A DNA stretch of 64,000 nt from assembly GCF_029626265.1 (NCBI RefSeq), contig NZ_JARUBN010000001.1, positions 5,397,001 to 5,461,000 on the forward strand. Direction: 5' to 3'. Origin of the DNA: Micromonospora sp. WMMD1102 (GTDB taxonomy: Bacteria > Actinomycetota > Actinomycetes > Mycobacteriales > Micromonosporaceae). This document shows positions 42,320 to 51,975 of the stretch, one piece after another; within the stretch, counting starts at the first letter, position 1; each line of letters starts with the position of its first letter. A program made the translations under genes and the position numbers. The notes under the pieces were generated by a model, which had not been told where the DNA came from, ran no database searches, and worked only from the letters and a program-made list of their open reading frames with translations.

Positions 42320-42730
42320 CTAACCAGCAACGGGGAGGAAGGAGAACCGGACCTGCCGGGTGGGGTTGTCGCCGTTCGGGTCGACCAGGCAGATCGACTG
42401 CCAGGTGCCCAGCGCCAGCCGTCCGGCCAGCACCGGCAGTGTCGCGTACGGTGGCAGGAAGGCCGGCAGCACGTGGTCCCGCCCGTGCCCCGGCGAACCG
42501 TGCCGGTGCCGCCAGCGGTCGTCGGTGGGAAGCAGCTCGTCCAGTGCGGTCAGCAGGTCGTCGTCGGAGCCGGCCCCGGTCTCGATGATCGCCAGGCCGG
42601 CGGTGGCGTGCGGCACGAAGACGTGCAGCAGCCCGTCGCCCCGGCCGGAGAGGAACTGCTCGGCCTCCCCGGTGATGTCCCGGACCACGGGCCGGGACCC
42701 GGTCCGGATGGTGATCACCTCACTCTGCAT
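42320..42730 (-). CDS. yjbQ: YjbQ family protein (secondary thiamine-phosphate synthase)
   Basis: This 136-aa YjbQ/UPF0047 protein contains the family motifs HVFVPHATAGLAIIE, RHGSPGHGRDHVLP and WQSICLVDPNG with the conserved His residues and Gly-rich turns. Some members have weak thiamine-phosphate synthase activity; the main role is unknown. ATG 42730 is the first start. It is divergent from aceE, 190 bp away. Confidence 0.9.
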   Translation of the reverse strand: MQSEVITIRTGSRPVVRDITGEAEQFLSGRGDGLLHVFVPHATAGLAIIETGAGSDDDLLTALDELLPTDDRWRHRHGSPGHGRDHVLPAFLPPYATLPVLAGRLALGTWQSICLVDPNGDNPTRQVRFSFLPVAG

Positions 42731-42920
42731 CCGCTTAGTCTCCCCGACCCCCGAAGCGATCTTGAGTCTCCCCGGGCGAAAGAACGCCGTGTTGCCGGAA
42801 AGTTACCCCCTGGTACCTGTGTCGCGCGTCGCCTCTGCCCCGCCCAGACGTGACGGAGCCAGGCATGAGGAGGCAGGATGGCGCTAGAGACCTATCCCAC
42901 ACACAACCTAGGGAACGCCT

Positions 42921-45677
42921 GTGGCCACGGAACGCAAGCGCCCGGTGATCAGCGACGGCCTGCCGAGCCAGCTTCCGGACATCGACCCCGAAGAAACCAG
43001 CGAGTGGGTCGAGTCGCTCGACGGTGTCATCGACGAGCGCGGCGCCAAACGCGCCCGCTACGTCATGCTGCGCCTGCTGGAGCGGGCGCGGGAGCGCCAG
43101 GTCGGGGTGCCGCCCCTGACCACCACCGACTACATCAACACCATCCCGCCGGAGCAGGAACCCTGGTTCCCGGGGGACGAGCACATCGAACGGCGGATCC
43201 GGGCGTACATCCGGTGGAACGCCGCGATGCTGGTGCACCGGGCGCAGCGGCCGGAGATCGGCGTCGGCGGGCACATCTCCACCTACGCCAGCTCGGCGTC
43301 GCTCTACGAGGTCGGCTTCAACCACTTCTTCCGGGGCAAGAACCACCCGGGCGGCGGCGACCAGATCTTCTACCAGGGCCACGGCTCGCCCGGGATGTAC
43401 GCACGGGCGTTCCTGGAGGGGCGGCTGACCGAGCACCAGCTCGACGGCTTCCGGCAGGAGTTGTCGCACCCGGGCGGCGGGCTGCCGTCCTACCCGCACC
43501 CGCGGCTGATGTCGGACTTCTGGGAGTTCCCCACCGTCTCGATGGGGCTGGGCGGGATCAACGCGATCTACCAGGCCCGGTTCAACCGTTACCTCCAGCA
43601 CCGGGGCATCAAGGACACCTCCGACCAGCACGTCTGGGCGTTCCTCGGCGACGGCGAGATGGACGAGGTGGAGTCGCTCGGCGCGATCGGCGCGGCGGCC
43701 CGCGAGGAACTGGACAACCTCACCTTCGTGATCAACTGCAACCTGCAACGGCTGGACGGCCCGGTCCGGGGCAACGGCAAGGTGATCCAGGAGCTGGAGG
43801 CGTTCTTCCGGGGGGCCGGCTGGAACGTGATCAAGGTGGTCTGGGGCCGGGAGTGGGACCCGCTGCTGGCGGCGGACACCGACGGCGCGCTCGTCAACCT
43901 GATGAACACCACGCCGGACGGCGACTACCAGACCTACAAGGCGGAGTCCGGGGCGTACGTCCGGGAGCACTTCTTCGGCCGTGACCCGCGGACCCGCAAG
44001 ATGGTCGAGGGGCTCAGCGACGACGAGATCTGGAACCTCAAGCGGGGCGGGCACGACTACCGCAAGCTCTACGCGGCGTACAAGGCTGCGGTGGGGCACA
44101 CCGGCCAGCCGACCGTCATCCTGGCGAAGACGATCAAGGGCTGGACGCTGGGGTCGAGCTTCGAGGCCCGCAACGCCACGCACCAGATGAAGAAGCTGAC
44201 CCTGGACGACCTGAAGAGCTTCCGGGACCGGCTCTACCTGGACATCCCCGACTCGGCGCTGGAGACCAACCCCTACCTGCCGCCGTACTTCCACCCCGGC
44301 GAGAAGTCCGAGGAGATGGAATACCTTCGCGAGCGGCGCCAGCAGCTCGGCGGCTACCTGCCGAGCCGGCGCACCGATCCGGCACCGCTGCCGGTGCCGG
44401 GCAGCGAGCGCTTCGCCGACGTCAAGAAGGGCTCCGGCAAGCAGAAGATCGCCACCACCATGGCGTTCGTCCGGCTGCTCAAGGACGTGATGAAGGACCG
44501 CGAGTTCGGCAAGCGGTTCGTGCCGATCATCCCGGACGAGGCGCGGACCTTCGGGATGGACTCGCTCTTCCCGACCCAGAAGATCTACTCGCCGCACGGC
44601 CAGAAGTACACCTCGGTGGACCGGGAGCTGTTCCTGTCCTACAAGGAGGCGACCACCGGGCAGATCCTGCACGAGGGGATCAACGAGGCGGGTTCGGTGG
44701 CCTCGTTCACCGCCGCCGGTTCGTCGTACGCCACGCACGGCGAGCCGATGATCCCGCTGTACATCTTCTACTCGATGTTCGGCTTCCAGCGCACCGGTGA
44801 CGCGTTCTGGGCGGCGGCCGACCAGATGGCCCGGGGCTTCGTGCTCGGCGCCACCGCCGGGCGTACCACGCTGAACGGCGAGGGGCTGCAACACGAGGAC
44901 GGGCACTCGCACCTGATCGCCGCGACCAACCCGGCCGTGGTGGCGTACGACCCGGCGTTCGCCTTCGAGATCGCGCACATCTTCGAGGCCGGCCTGCACC
45001 GGATGTACGGCGAGCAGCCGGAGAACGTCTTCTATTACCTGACCGTCTACAACGAGCCGATCCTGCAGCCGGTCGAGCCGGCCGAGCTGGACGTCGAGGG
45101 CCTGCTCAAGGGGATCTACCGGTACTCGCCGGCCCCCTCGGTGCAGGGGCAGGACGGCGGCGACGCGCCCCGGGCGAACATTCTCGCCTCCGGCACCGGC
45201 ATGCAGTGGGCGCTGAAGGCGCAGCAGCTGCTGGCCCAGGACTGGGGGGTGGCGGCGGACGTCTGGTCGGTCACCTCCTGGACCGAGCTGCGCCGGGACG
45301 CGGTGGAGTGCGAGGAGTACAACCTCCTGCATCCGGGCGACGAGCCGCGGGTGCCGTACGTCCAGCGCAAGCTGGCCGACACCGACGGACCGGTGGTGGC
45401 GGTCAGCGACTGGATGCGGGCCGTTCCCGACCTGGTCTCGCGGTGGATTCCCGGCGACTACACCTCGCTCGGCACCGACGGTTTCGGGCTCTCGGACACC
45501 CGGCACGCGCTGCGCCGGCACTTCCACGTCGACGCCGAGTCGGTGGCGGTGGCGGCGCTGCGGCAGCTGGCCCGGCGCGGTGTGGTGCCGTCGTCGGCGC
45601 CGGCCGAGGCCGCGAAGAAGTACGCGATCGACGACATCGCGGCGGCGCCGGTGGGCGAGACCGGCGGGGACTCCTGA
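42921..45677 (+). CDS. aceE: Pyruvate dehydrogenase E1 (homodimeric type)
   Basis: The 918-aa AceE starts at GTG 42921 with AGGGA 6 bases upstream. The N-terminal half has [15 protein letters not shown] segments ([20 protein letters not shown]) and the ThDP motif ([11 protein letters not shown], then [17 protein letters not shown]). The second half has [20 protein letters not shown], and the last part [16 protein letters not shown], a conserved region of the transketolase-like C-terminal domains. In actinobacteria AceE works with a lipoyl E2 (AceF/DlaT) and shared Lpd. E2 and E3 are not in this window. The gene ends at a hairpin terminator. Confidence 0.95.
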   Translation: MATERKRPVISDGLPSQLPDIDPEETSEWVESLDGVIDERGAKRARYVMLRLLERARERQVGVPPLTTTDYINTIPPEQEPWFPGDEHIERRIRAYIRWNAAMLVHRAQRPEIGVGGHISTYASSASLYEVGFNHFFRGKNHPGGGDQIFYQGHGSPGMYARAFLEGRLTEHQLDGFRQELSHPGGGLPSYPHPRLMSDFWEFPTVSMGLGGINAIYQARFNRYLQHRGIKDTSDQHVWAFLGDGEMDEVESLGAIGAAAREELDNLTFVINCNLQRLDGPVRGNGKVIQELEAFFRGAGWNVIKVVWGREWDPLLAADTDGALVNLMNTTPDGDYQTYKAESGAYVREHFFGRDPRTRKMVEGLSDDEIWNLKRGGHDYRKLYAAYKAAVGHTGQPTVILAKTIKGWTLGSSFEARNATHQMKKLTLDDLKSFRDRLYLDIPDSALETNPYLPPYFHPGEKSEEMEYLRERRQQLGGYLPSRRTDPAPLPVPGSERFADVKKGSGKQKIATTMAFVRLLKDVMKDREFGKRFVPIIPDEARTFGMDSLFPTQKIYSPHGQKYTSVDRELFLSYKEATTGQILHEGINEAGSVASFTAAGSSYATHGEPMIPLYIFYSMFGFQRTGDAFWAAADQMARGFVLGATAGRTTLNGEGLQHEDGHSHLIAATNPAVVAYDPAFAFEIAHIFEAGLHRMYGEQPENVFYYLTVYNEPILQPVEPAELDVEGLLKGIYRYSPAPSVQGQDGGDAPRANILASGTGMQWALKAQQLLAQDWGVAADVWSVTSWTELRRDAVECEEYNLLHPGDEPRVPYVQRKLADTDGPVVAVSDWMRAVPDLVSRWIPGDYTSLGTDGFGLSDTRHALRRHFHVDAESVAVAALRQLARRGVVPSSAPAEAAKKYAIDDIAAAPVGETGGDS

Positions 45678-45702
45678 CGGTCCACACCTGATCCGCACCC
45701 TG

Positions 45703-45736
45703 GGGGCGGGGCGTCGCAGCGGCGACGACCCGCCCC
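45703..45736 (+). terminator. Hairpin downstream of aceE
   Basis: GGGGCGGGGCGTCGC (45703-45717) can pair with GCGACGACCCGCCCC (45722-45736) with a single mismatch and a 4-base loop. It lies between aceE (stop at 45677) and the convergent SRPBCC gene (stop at 45737), so it can stop both. There is no strong T-run, which is usual in high-GC genomes. Confidence 0.65.
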
Positions 45737-46174
45737 TCAGCCGACGGTGGCCAGCCCGGTGAGCCGGGCGAGCGAGCCCTCCAGGTCGGCGCCGACCCGG
45801 CGCATCCCCCAGCGCAGCAGCGCCCCGCTGACCGGGCCGGCGGGCCAGCGGACCATGATCAGGCGTACCGAGGTGCCGTCGTCCTCGGGGGCCAGTTCGA
45901 CGTAGACCTCGGTGCGCGCCTCGGCCCGGGCGCCGGAGCCCTCGGCCCGCTCGCGCCAGGCGATCAGGGTCGGCTCCTGGTATGCGATCACCTCGGCGTC
46001 CAGCGCCCGGCCCGGCCCGTGCACCCGCTGCCGGCGGCCGATCCCCTCCCCGGAGAGGACCTCGGCCTGGCGTACCCCGGCCAGCCAGCCCGGCAGGTGT
46101 TCGGCCCGCTGGACCAGGTCCCACACCGCCTCGATCGGCGCGTCGACCCGCGTGCTGCGTTCGATGAGCATCAT
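45737..46174 (-). CDS. SRPBCC-family protein (polyketide cyclase/lipid-binding fold)
   Basis: This 145-aa protein has the START/SRPBCC fold: ERSTRVDAPIEAVWDLVQRA at the N-terminus, a beta-grip (EVIAYQEPTLIAWRERAEG) and a long C-terminal helix (ADLEGSLARLTGLA). Such proteins bind hydrophobic small molecules; nothing shows whether this one is a cyclase. ATG 46174 begins just before the fold; ATG 46171 is equivalent. It is convergent with aceE and divergent from gltX. Confidence 0.88.
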   Translation of the reverse strand: MMLIERSTRVDAPIEAVWDLVQRAEHLPGWLAGVRQAEVLSGEGIGRRQRVHGPGRALDAEVIAYQEPTLIAWRERAEGSGARAEARTEVYVELAPEDDGTSVRLIMVRWPAGPVSGALLRWGMRRVGADLEGSLARLTGLATVG

Positions 46175-46369
46175 CCTTCAGTCGCCTCCATTGCGGACAA
46201 CCCGTGACCATTGGCAGCTTATTCACGATTACGGACGAAAACGGACGATTGCCCATCGACACGCCGGAAGAACTACCGTCGTGGAATTCGCCGATCGCCG
46301 CGCCCGCCCCGATGGCCGCCGGGAAACCTGGTCGCGGGCCACCCCGGGCGGCTGCGTAGGCTGGAGGCC

Positions 46370-47779
46370 GTGACGGTACGCGTACGCTTCGCCCCCTCCC
46401 CGACCGGGATGTTCCACGTCGGCGGTGCCCGCTCGGCCCTACAGAACTGGATCTTCGCCAAGCAGCAGGGCGGGGTCTTCGTGCTGCGGATCGAGGACAC
46501 CGACGCGGCCCGCAACCGGCCGGAGTGGACCGAGGGCATCCTCTCCGCGCTGGACTGGATCGGGATCGCCCGGGGCAGCTACGAGGGGCCGTACCTCCAG
46601 TCCGCGAACGCGGGCGAGCACCGCGACGCCGCCACCCGGCTGCACCGCTCCGGCCGGGCGTACTACTGCGACTGCACCCGGGAGGCGGTGCAGGCCCGCA
46701 CCGGCTCGCAGTACCAGGGCTACGACGGCTTCTGCCGGGACCGCGGCCTGGAGCCGGGGCCGGGGCGGGCGCTGCGGTTCCGCACCCCGGACGAGGGCGA
46801 GACCGTGGTCGTCGACCTGGTACGCGGCGAGCCCACCTTCGAGAACAGGCTGATCGAGGACTTCGTCATCGCCCGCGCCGACGGCTCGGCGGTCTTCCTG
46901 CTGGCAAACGTCGTCGACGACATGGTCATGGGCATCACGCACGTGATCCGGGCCGAGGAGCACCTGCCGAACACACCCAAGCAGCAGCTCCTCTGGGACG
47001 CCCTCGGGGTCAAGCCGCCGGTCTGGGCACACGTGCCGGTGGTGGTGAACGAGAAACGGCAGAAGCTCTCCAAGCGGCGCGACAAGGTGGCCCTGGAGGC
47101 GTACCGGGACGAGGGCTACCTCGCCGACGCGATGCGCAACTACCTGATGCTGCTCGGCTGGGCTCCCTCCGGCGACCGGGAGATCGTGCCGTGGTCGGTG
47201 ATCGAGTCCGAGTTCCGGCTCGCCGAGGTGAACCCGTCGCCGGCGTTCTTCGACGAGAAGAAGCTGCGGGCCTTCAACGGCGAGTACATCCGGGCGCTGC
47301 CGGCCGACGAGTTCGTCGCGGCCTGCCAGCCGTGGCTGACCGGCACCGACACGATCGCCCCGCCGCCCTGGCAGCCGGCCGACTTCGACCCGGCCGCGTT
47401 CGCCGCGGTGGCGCCGCTGGCCCAGACCCGGATCGCCGTGCTCGGCGAGATCGTGCCGAACGTCGACTTCCTCTTCCTCGACTCGCCGCTCGTCGACGAG
47501 GCGGCCTGGGCGAAGAGCATGAAGGAGGGTTCGGCCGAGCTGCTGGACGAGGCGACCGCCGCCTTCGAGGCGCTGCCGGAGTGGGCGGCCGAGCCGCTGA
47601 AGGCGGCCCTGGAGGAGGTCGGCGCCGCCCGGGGGCTGAAACTCGGCAAGGCACAGGCCCCGGTCCGGGTGGCCGTCACCGGTCGCAGCGTCGGGCTGCC
47701 GCTCTTCGAGTCACTTGCCGTACTCGGCCGGGAGCGCACCCTCGCCCGGTTGCGCGCCGCCCGGCTCCGGCTGGTCTGA
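46370..47779 (+). CDS. gltX: Glutamyl-tRNA synthetase
   Basis: The 469-aa class I synthetase has the HIGH motif as [20 protein letters not shown], a Cys segment ([11 protein letters not shown], a partial zinc site) and the KMSKS motif as [11 protein letters not shown]-terminal anticodon-binding region follows. It starts at GTG 46370. Upstream sequence has no family content. Glutamyl-tRNA is made here and tRNA-Gln is probably amidated by GatCAB as in other actinobacteria; that is family knowledge. The length is usual for an actinobacterial GluRS. Confidence 0.95.
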   Translation: MTVRVRFAPSPTGMFHVGGARSALQNWIFAKQQGGVFVLRIEDTDAARNRPEWTEGILSALDWIGIARGSYEGPYLQSANAGEHRDAATRLHRSGRAYYCDCTREAVQARTGSQYQGYDGFCRDRGLEPGPGRALRFRTPDEGETVVVDLVRGEPTFENRLIEDFVIARADGSAVFLLANVVDDMVMGITHVIRAEEHLPNTPKQQLLWDALGVKPPVWAHVPVVVNEKRQKLSKRRDKVALEAYRDEGYLADAMRNYLMLLGWAPSGDREIVPWSVIESEFRLAEVNPSPAFFDEKKLRAFNGEYIRALPADEFVAACQPWLTGTDTIAPPPWQPADFDPAAFAAVAPLAQTRIAVLGEIVPNVDFLFLDSPLVDEAAWAKSMKEGSAELLDEATAAFEALPEWAAEPLKAALEEVGAARGLKLGKAQAPVRVAVTGRSVGLPLFESLAVLGRERTLARLRAARLRLV

Positions 47780-48114
47780 ACGCCGACGCTCCCCGGCGGC
47801 CTTTACTTGAGTAGCACGCTGGGCACCAGCGCCATGACGCTGCGCACCAGTGATGTCAAGAGGGTGACCCGGGCCCCCATGGTCCCCTACATCCCGCTAC
47901 GATTTCGCCAGGTGATCATTGGCTCGTGAGTTCGTCGACCATAGATCGCAGATAGTTCCAATTACTGCTCGTCGAGGTGCAACCGAGCGGCGTTCTGCGG
48001 AGTCTTTGTAGAGAGTACGGCGGTCCATCTGGGACGCCTGCCGTGCGCTCCACCGACCAACCAGCGCGTGACCTGCATCATGGCCACCATCGAGACGGGG
48101 CGAGGAGGTCGGCG
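47780..48114. other. Gene-free stretch of 335 bp
   Basis: Between gltX and the next gene no credible coding frame is seen. Two related blocks, CTGGGCACCAGCGCC (47818-47832) and GCTGCGCACCAG (47839-47850), form an imperfect repeat. The A/T-richer part near 47900-47960 (around GATCATTGGCTCG) could hold a promoter for the secreted protein downstream. Confidence 0.4.
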
Positions 48115-48771
48115 ATGGCCGGAGAGGTGAGTCGTCGACTCGTCGGAGTGGCTACGCTGTTGATCGCGGCGACCAGTTGGCTCGGGATCGCCGGAGCCGC
48201 CCAGGCGAAGCCGGCCAAGCCGACCGCGGTGGTGATCTCCGGCAAGGACCTGCCGTCCCCGGTGACCGTCCAGGCCCGGGGCGAGCCCGACCTGTTCGCC
48301 GGACTCCTCGACCAGGTGGGCTTCCTGAAGACCGGCGGCGGCAACAGCGCCGGGTTGAAGGCCGCCGACCTCGGCCCGAAATACACGATCGTGCTGCACG
48401 CCGGCGACGTCGCCCAGCAGTCGTACGACCTCTACCCGCTGGCCAAGGGCGGGCCGCGGGTCTATCGACCGGCCAAGCAGCCGGACAAGAGCAAGCCCGG
48501 CGCCGCCTGGTTCTTCGGCCGGCTGACCATGGCGGAGACCCTGCTGGCGGCCGGTGCGCCGCTGCCCGAGCAGGCGGTCAGCAGCCTGCACGGCGGCGGG
48601 ATCGGCGGCGGCGAACGGGTGATCCCGGACGACGCGATCGGCACCGGCAGGGACGTCGACCGGCTCCTCGGCGAGCTGCGGCGACTGATGCTGCTCAACG
48701 GCGCGGTGCTGCTCGCGATCACGCTCGGGCTGGCCGGCATCGCCCTGCTGGTACGCCGCCGGACCCGCTGA
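48115..48771 (+). CDS. Secreted/anchored protein of unknown function
   Basis: This 218-aa protein has a signal peptide (VGVATLLIAATSWLGIAGAA, then QA cleavage), a soluble region (about residues 35-180: KPTAVVISGKDLPSPVTVQA, then GPKYTIVLHAGD) and a C-terminal membrane helix with a basic tail (LLAITLGLAGIALLVRRRTR). ATG 48115 is preceded by GAGGAGG. The protein should be anchored to the outer face of the membrane. No catalytic motif is recognised. It may be a Micromonosporaceae-specific envelope protein. Confidence 0.82.
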   Translation: MAGEVSRRLVGVATLLIAATSWLGIAGAAQAKPAKPTAVVISGKDLPSPVTVQARGEPDLFAGLLDQVGFLKTGGGNSAGLKAADLGPKYTIVLHAGDVAQQSYDLYPLAKGGPRVYRPAKQPDKSKPGAAWFFGRLTMAETLLAAGAPLPEQAVSSLHGGGIGGGERVIPDDAIGTGRDVDRLLGELRRLMLLNGAVLLAITLGLAGIALLVRRRTR

Positions 48772-48845
48772 CACCGCGCCCTCCACGATCTGCTGCCCTG
48801 GGCCACGGCCGACGGGCGATCAAATCTCCAGCGGGGTGCGGGCGG

Positions 48846-49511
48846 TCAGCACCAGCGGCGTGGCGGGCGGTCGCGGCGGACGGAACGGCGCGACGGGCGT
48901 ACGGCGCCGTGCCGGTGCGCTCCGGCCCAGCCCGGCAGATCGGTCTGACAACCCGGCGTACGCCCATCGGCCTGCACGGTCGACGTCTCCGCCGGGCCGA
49001 CGGCACGGGCGGGCCGGTCCTGGTCGTCGCCGTCCGGTTCTCCCGGCCGGGGTCGGGGCACCAGCCTCGACCGGTCGACCGGCCGTCCCGGGTCGGGACC
49101 GGCGTGCTCCGGGCCGCCCGGTGCGGGCGCCAGCACGTCCCCCTCCCCCGGCTCGACAGGTCGGGAGACCCCGGCCTGCTCGTCCGTTGCCCCGGGCGCC
49201 GGCCGGGTGCCGGTCCTCGCCTCCGATGCCGGCCGGGTCCCGGTCCTCGCCGCCGGGCGTGCCGCGTCGGAGGGATCGTCCGGGTCGGCGGCCCGAGGTG
49301 GCTCGTCGGGGCCGTCCGCGCAACCAGCCGTCCCCGGCTCGGCGCCGGGCCGGGCGGACGACCCGGCGAGCGGGCCCGCCGGAAGCGCCGCGCTGGCGCC
49401 GCAGACCCAGCGGAACCGGCCAACCGGGCCGAGCGGGGACACCGGCCCATGATCGCCTAGCAGCGAATCCTGCTCGTCCTCCGAACAGCCACGCTCGGCG
49501 TCATGCGCCAT
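48846..49511 (-). CDS. Pro/Gly/Ala-rich protein, coding uncertain
   Basis: This is a 221-aa frame starting at ATG 49511 with GAGGAGG 5 bases upstream, so translation is likely. The N-terminus (AHDAERGCSEDEQDSLLGDH) is acidic, and the rest is low-complexity with repeated RTGTRPA blocks and many Pro, Gly and Asp. No domain or membrane segment is seen. Such frames in very GC-rich DNA can arise by chance, but the strong ribosome-binding site favours a real short protein; its 3' end is uncertain. Confidence 0.42.
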   Translation of the reverse strand: MAHDAERGCSEDEQDSLLGDHGPVSPLGPVGRFRWVCGASAALPAGPLAGSSARPGAEPGTAGCADGPDEPPRAADPDDPSDAARPAARTGTRPASEARTGTRPAPGATDEQAGVSRPVEPGEGDVLAPAPGGPEHAGPDPGRPVDRSRLVPRPRPGEPDGDDQDRPARAVGPAETSTVQADGRTPGCQTDLPGWAGAHRHGAVRPSRRSVRRDRPPRRWC

Positions 49512-49696
49512 CCAGGCCTCCTCACACTCGCCGCCGGGTAAGCGGTCGCCCCGACAGGGTGGCGCCCGCACCGTCGTCGGTCAGCCAGTGCGGGAAAGCG
49601 CATCGCCGGGACCATGTCACCGTACTGGTCCCGGACGACGAGTTCGACGCCACCGTGGTGAGAAACTCCTGCATCCCGCTCCGCGGAAGATCCAGG

Positions 49697-50251
49697 TCAC
49701 GAACCGGTCAACCTCCGGCTCCGGGTGGATTTCGGGAAGACTGTCGCCCAGACCGGGAAGACGACGAGCCAGATCACGATCGCGGCGGTCAACCGGACGA
49801 TCCAGGCCAGCAGCGCGGCGGTCCGGTCCGGGTCGCCGACCATCAGGATGCCGAGGCCGAGCAGGCCGCAGGCGATGGCCCAGCCCAGCAGCCCCTTGCC
49901 CCACTCCCGCCACTCGTACCGGGCCCTCGCCCAGCCGCCGGCCGGCGGCTTCGTCGGCGGCGGTCCCCCGGCGAAGCGGTGGGCGAACCGCTGGTCGGCC
50001 CAGCGGATCATGCTGTGCCCGAACGCCACCGAGAAGCCGAGGTACGCCGCCGCCAGCCCGTGCGTGAAGTTCGCGGTGGCACCGCGCCGCAGGTCGAGCA
50101 CGGTGACGACCAGGATCACCAGGTCGATCACCGGCGTACCGAGCAGCAGCAGCGCGCCGAGCCGGGGCATCCGGAGCGGGTAGCGCGCGACCAGGCCGGC
50201 GACCAGCAGTACCCAGAACCCGATCTCGCCCGCCGCGATCACCGCCAGCAT
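49697..50251 (-). CDS. Multi-span membrane protein
   Basis: This 184-aa integral membrane protein has about five hydrophobic helices (IGFWVLLVAGLVARY, LGALLLLGTPVIDLVILVVT, LAAAYLGFSVAFGHS, LLGWAIACGLLGLGILMVG and IVRLTAAIVIWLVVFPVW) with a cytoplasmic loop rich in Pro and Arg. ATG 50251 follows CGGAGGG. It looks like a conserved actinobacterial hypothetical membrane protein; no function is known. Confidence 0.82.
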   Translation of the reverse strand: MLAVIAAGEIGFWVLLVAGLVARYPLRMPRLGALLLLGTPVIDLVILVVTVLDLRRGATANFTHGLAAAYLGFSVAFGHSMIRWADQRFAHRFAGGPPPTKPPAGGWARARYEWREWGKGLLGWAIACGLLGLGILMVGDPDRTAALLAWIVRLTAAIVIWLVVFPVWATVFPKSTRSRRLTGS

Positions 50252-50502
50252 CCCCGTGTCCCTCCGCTCCTGTGCGGCACCGCGCTGCACGGCACCGCCG
50301 TCCCGGTGCCGGCACGCCGCTCGGCGCCCGCACCCGGCCACTGCCACCAGTCTCGGCGGGGCGCCGGCGCCGGGCCTCGGCACCGGTACGGAGATCCGGA
50401 TCCGTCGAAAGAGGTACCCGTACACCCTTCGACGGAGTCGACCGGGTACGCCTCGTCGCCGGGGCCGACGGAAACGCCCCGCCGCTGTGGTGGGATCGGG
50501 AG

Positions 50503-51975
50503 GTGACCGCACGGCTGAGCCTGGAACGCGGCTCCCTGTCCCGGGACGTCGCGCTGGCGTCCGCGTCCCTGGCGGGCGGACTGCTGATGATGGCGCTCGG
50601 GGTGTACCACCCGCTCAACCCCGGCCTGCTGGACGCCCCACCGGGGCTCACCGTCGGCACCCTCGCCGTCACCTGCCTCGCTGTGGCGCTGCGCCGGGTG
50701 GCGACCCGGCTCGGCCTCGCGCTGGGCACCGTCGCCATCGTCGTCGACCTGGTCCACGGCTCGTCGCTGGCCACCACGCTCGTCTACACCCAGGTGCTCT
50801 TCGACTCCTGCGTCTACGGGTCCGCGCGGCTCTGGCGCCGGCTGCTCTGGGCCAACCTGGTGCTGGCCGGGGTTGCCGCACTGGTCGGGGTGCTGCTGGC
50901 CACCCCGGCCTGGCAGGGCATCGGGTTGGCGATTCCGGTGGTGCTGATCGGCGTACTGCCGGTGGTCAGCGGCATCAGCGTGCGGCAGTACCGGGACCAG
51001 GCCGCCGCCGAGCGCGCCCGGGCCGAGCAGACCGCCCGGCTGGCCGAACTCGACCGGCGCCAGGCGGTGGCGGCGGAACGGAGCCGGATGGCCCGGGAAC
51101 TGCACGACGTGATCGCCAACCACCTGAGCGCGGTCGCGATCCACGCCACGGCGGCACTGTCGGTCTCCGGGCTGGACCGGGCCCAGCTCGACCAGGCGCT
51201 ACGGGTGATCAGGGAGAACAGCGTGCAGGGACTCGCCGAGATGCGACAGATGATCGGCCTGCTCCGGGAACCGGCCGACGCCGCCCCGGTGCCCCCACCG
51301 CCCCCTGCCACACCCGGCAACGCGACCACACCCGGCAACGCGACCACACCCGGCAACGCGACCGCAGCCGGCAACGCGACCGCAGCCGGCAGCGCGACCA
51401 CACCCGGCAACGCGACCGGGTCCGGCGGCGAACCCGCCCGGCTGGGCACGGGCGACGGCCCGGTGCAGGCCCGGCTGGCCGAGGTGGACCGGTTGGTCGG
51501 CCAGGCCCGCGATGCCGGCCTGACGGTACGGTTCCAGAGCACCGGCGAGGTACGCCCGCTGCCGGTCGGGGTGGACCTGGCCGCGTACCGGATCGTCCAG
51601 GAGTCCCTCACCAACGCGCTCAAGCACGGCGCCGGGCCGACCGTCCTGACCATCTGCCACGAGCGGCGGTCGGTCAGCCTCACCATCGAGAATCCGCTCG
51701 CCGCTGCCGGAGAGCCCCGGGGCGCCGGGCTCGCGGCCGGCGCGAGGCTGGCCGGGGCGGGCGCGGGACTGATCGGGATGCGGGAGCGGGCCACCCTGCT
51801 CGGCGGCCGGTTCGAGGCCGGGCCGAGGGGTGCGAGCTGGCGGGTGCACGCGGAGTTGCCGAACGCCGAGGCGCCAGCCACACCGGCCCGCGCCACCGGT
51901 GCACCGCCCGGTGCCGCCGTACCGGGCCAGGCCGCCGAGGACGTCGGCGGGGCAGCGCCGACGGGCCGGCCGTGA
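50503..51975 (+). CDS. Sensor histidine kinase (NarL/DesK type) with 6-aa repeats
   Basis: This 490-aa protein has four or five N-terminal membrane helices (about residues 25-160), then a HisKA_3 dimerisation segment with the phospho-acceptor His201 in MARELHDVIANHLSA. The ATPase part has an N-box-like segment (YRIVQESLTNALKH) and a G-box (GAGLIGMRERATLL). Between His and ATPase regions a stretch of six copies of TPGNAT or near variants (residues 270-305, 18-bp DNA repeats at 51310-51417) extends the linker. GTG 50503 was taken as start; its ribosome-binding site overlaps it, so an upstream start is possible. It overlaps the response regulator gene by 4 bases. Confidence 0.9.
   Translation: MTARLSLERGSLSRDVALASASLAGGLLMMALGVYHPLNPGLLDAPPGLTVGTLAVTCLAVALRRVATRLGLALGTVAIVVDLVHGSSLATTLVYTQVLFDSCVYGSARLWRRLLWANLVLAGVAALVGVLLATPAWQGIGLAIPVVLIGVLPVVSGISVRQYRDQAAAERARAEQTARLAELDRRQAVAAERSRMARELHDVIANHLSAVAIHATAALSVSGLDRAQLDQALRVIRENSVQGLAEMRQMIGLLREPADAAPVPPPPPATPGNATTPGNATTPGNATAAGNATAAGSATTPGNATGSGGEPARLGTGDGPVQARLAEVDRLVGQARDAGLTVRFQSTGEVRPLPVGVDLAAYRIVQESLTNALKHGAGPTVLTICHERRSVSLTIENPLAAAGEPRGAGLAAGARLAGAGAGLIGMRERATLLGGRFEAGPRGASWRVHAELPNAEAPATPARATGAPPGAAVPGQAAEDVGGAAPTGRP
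51310..51417 (+). repeat. 18-bp tandem repeat, six copies, inside histidine kinase
   Basis: Six copies of an 18-bp unit (first copy starts ACACCCGGCAACGCGACC) encode TPGNAT x3, AAGNAT, AAGSAT and TPGNAT. The repeat is in frame and likely to vary in copy number by slippage, lengthening a flexible linker without shifting the frame. Confidence 0.85.

Noticed and set aside
36127..45677. Single pyruvate dehydrogenase operon including the fused E1, PhoD and aceE
   Set aside because: The genes lie on both strands with PhoD, DUF4139 and YjbQ between them, so they are separate units.
42735..46262. A minus-strand open frame of about 1175 codons opposite aceE
   Set aside because: It lies antisense to aceE, whose ThDP motifs and length are unmistakable. 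Its translation has no recognisable domain and is an artefact of the high GC content at third codon positions.
51310..51417. Possible CRISPR array
   Set aside because: The repeats are contiguous 18-bp units without spacers, inside a coding frame. No cas gene is present in the window.
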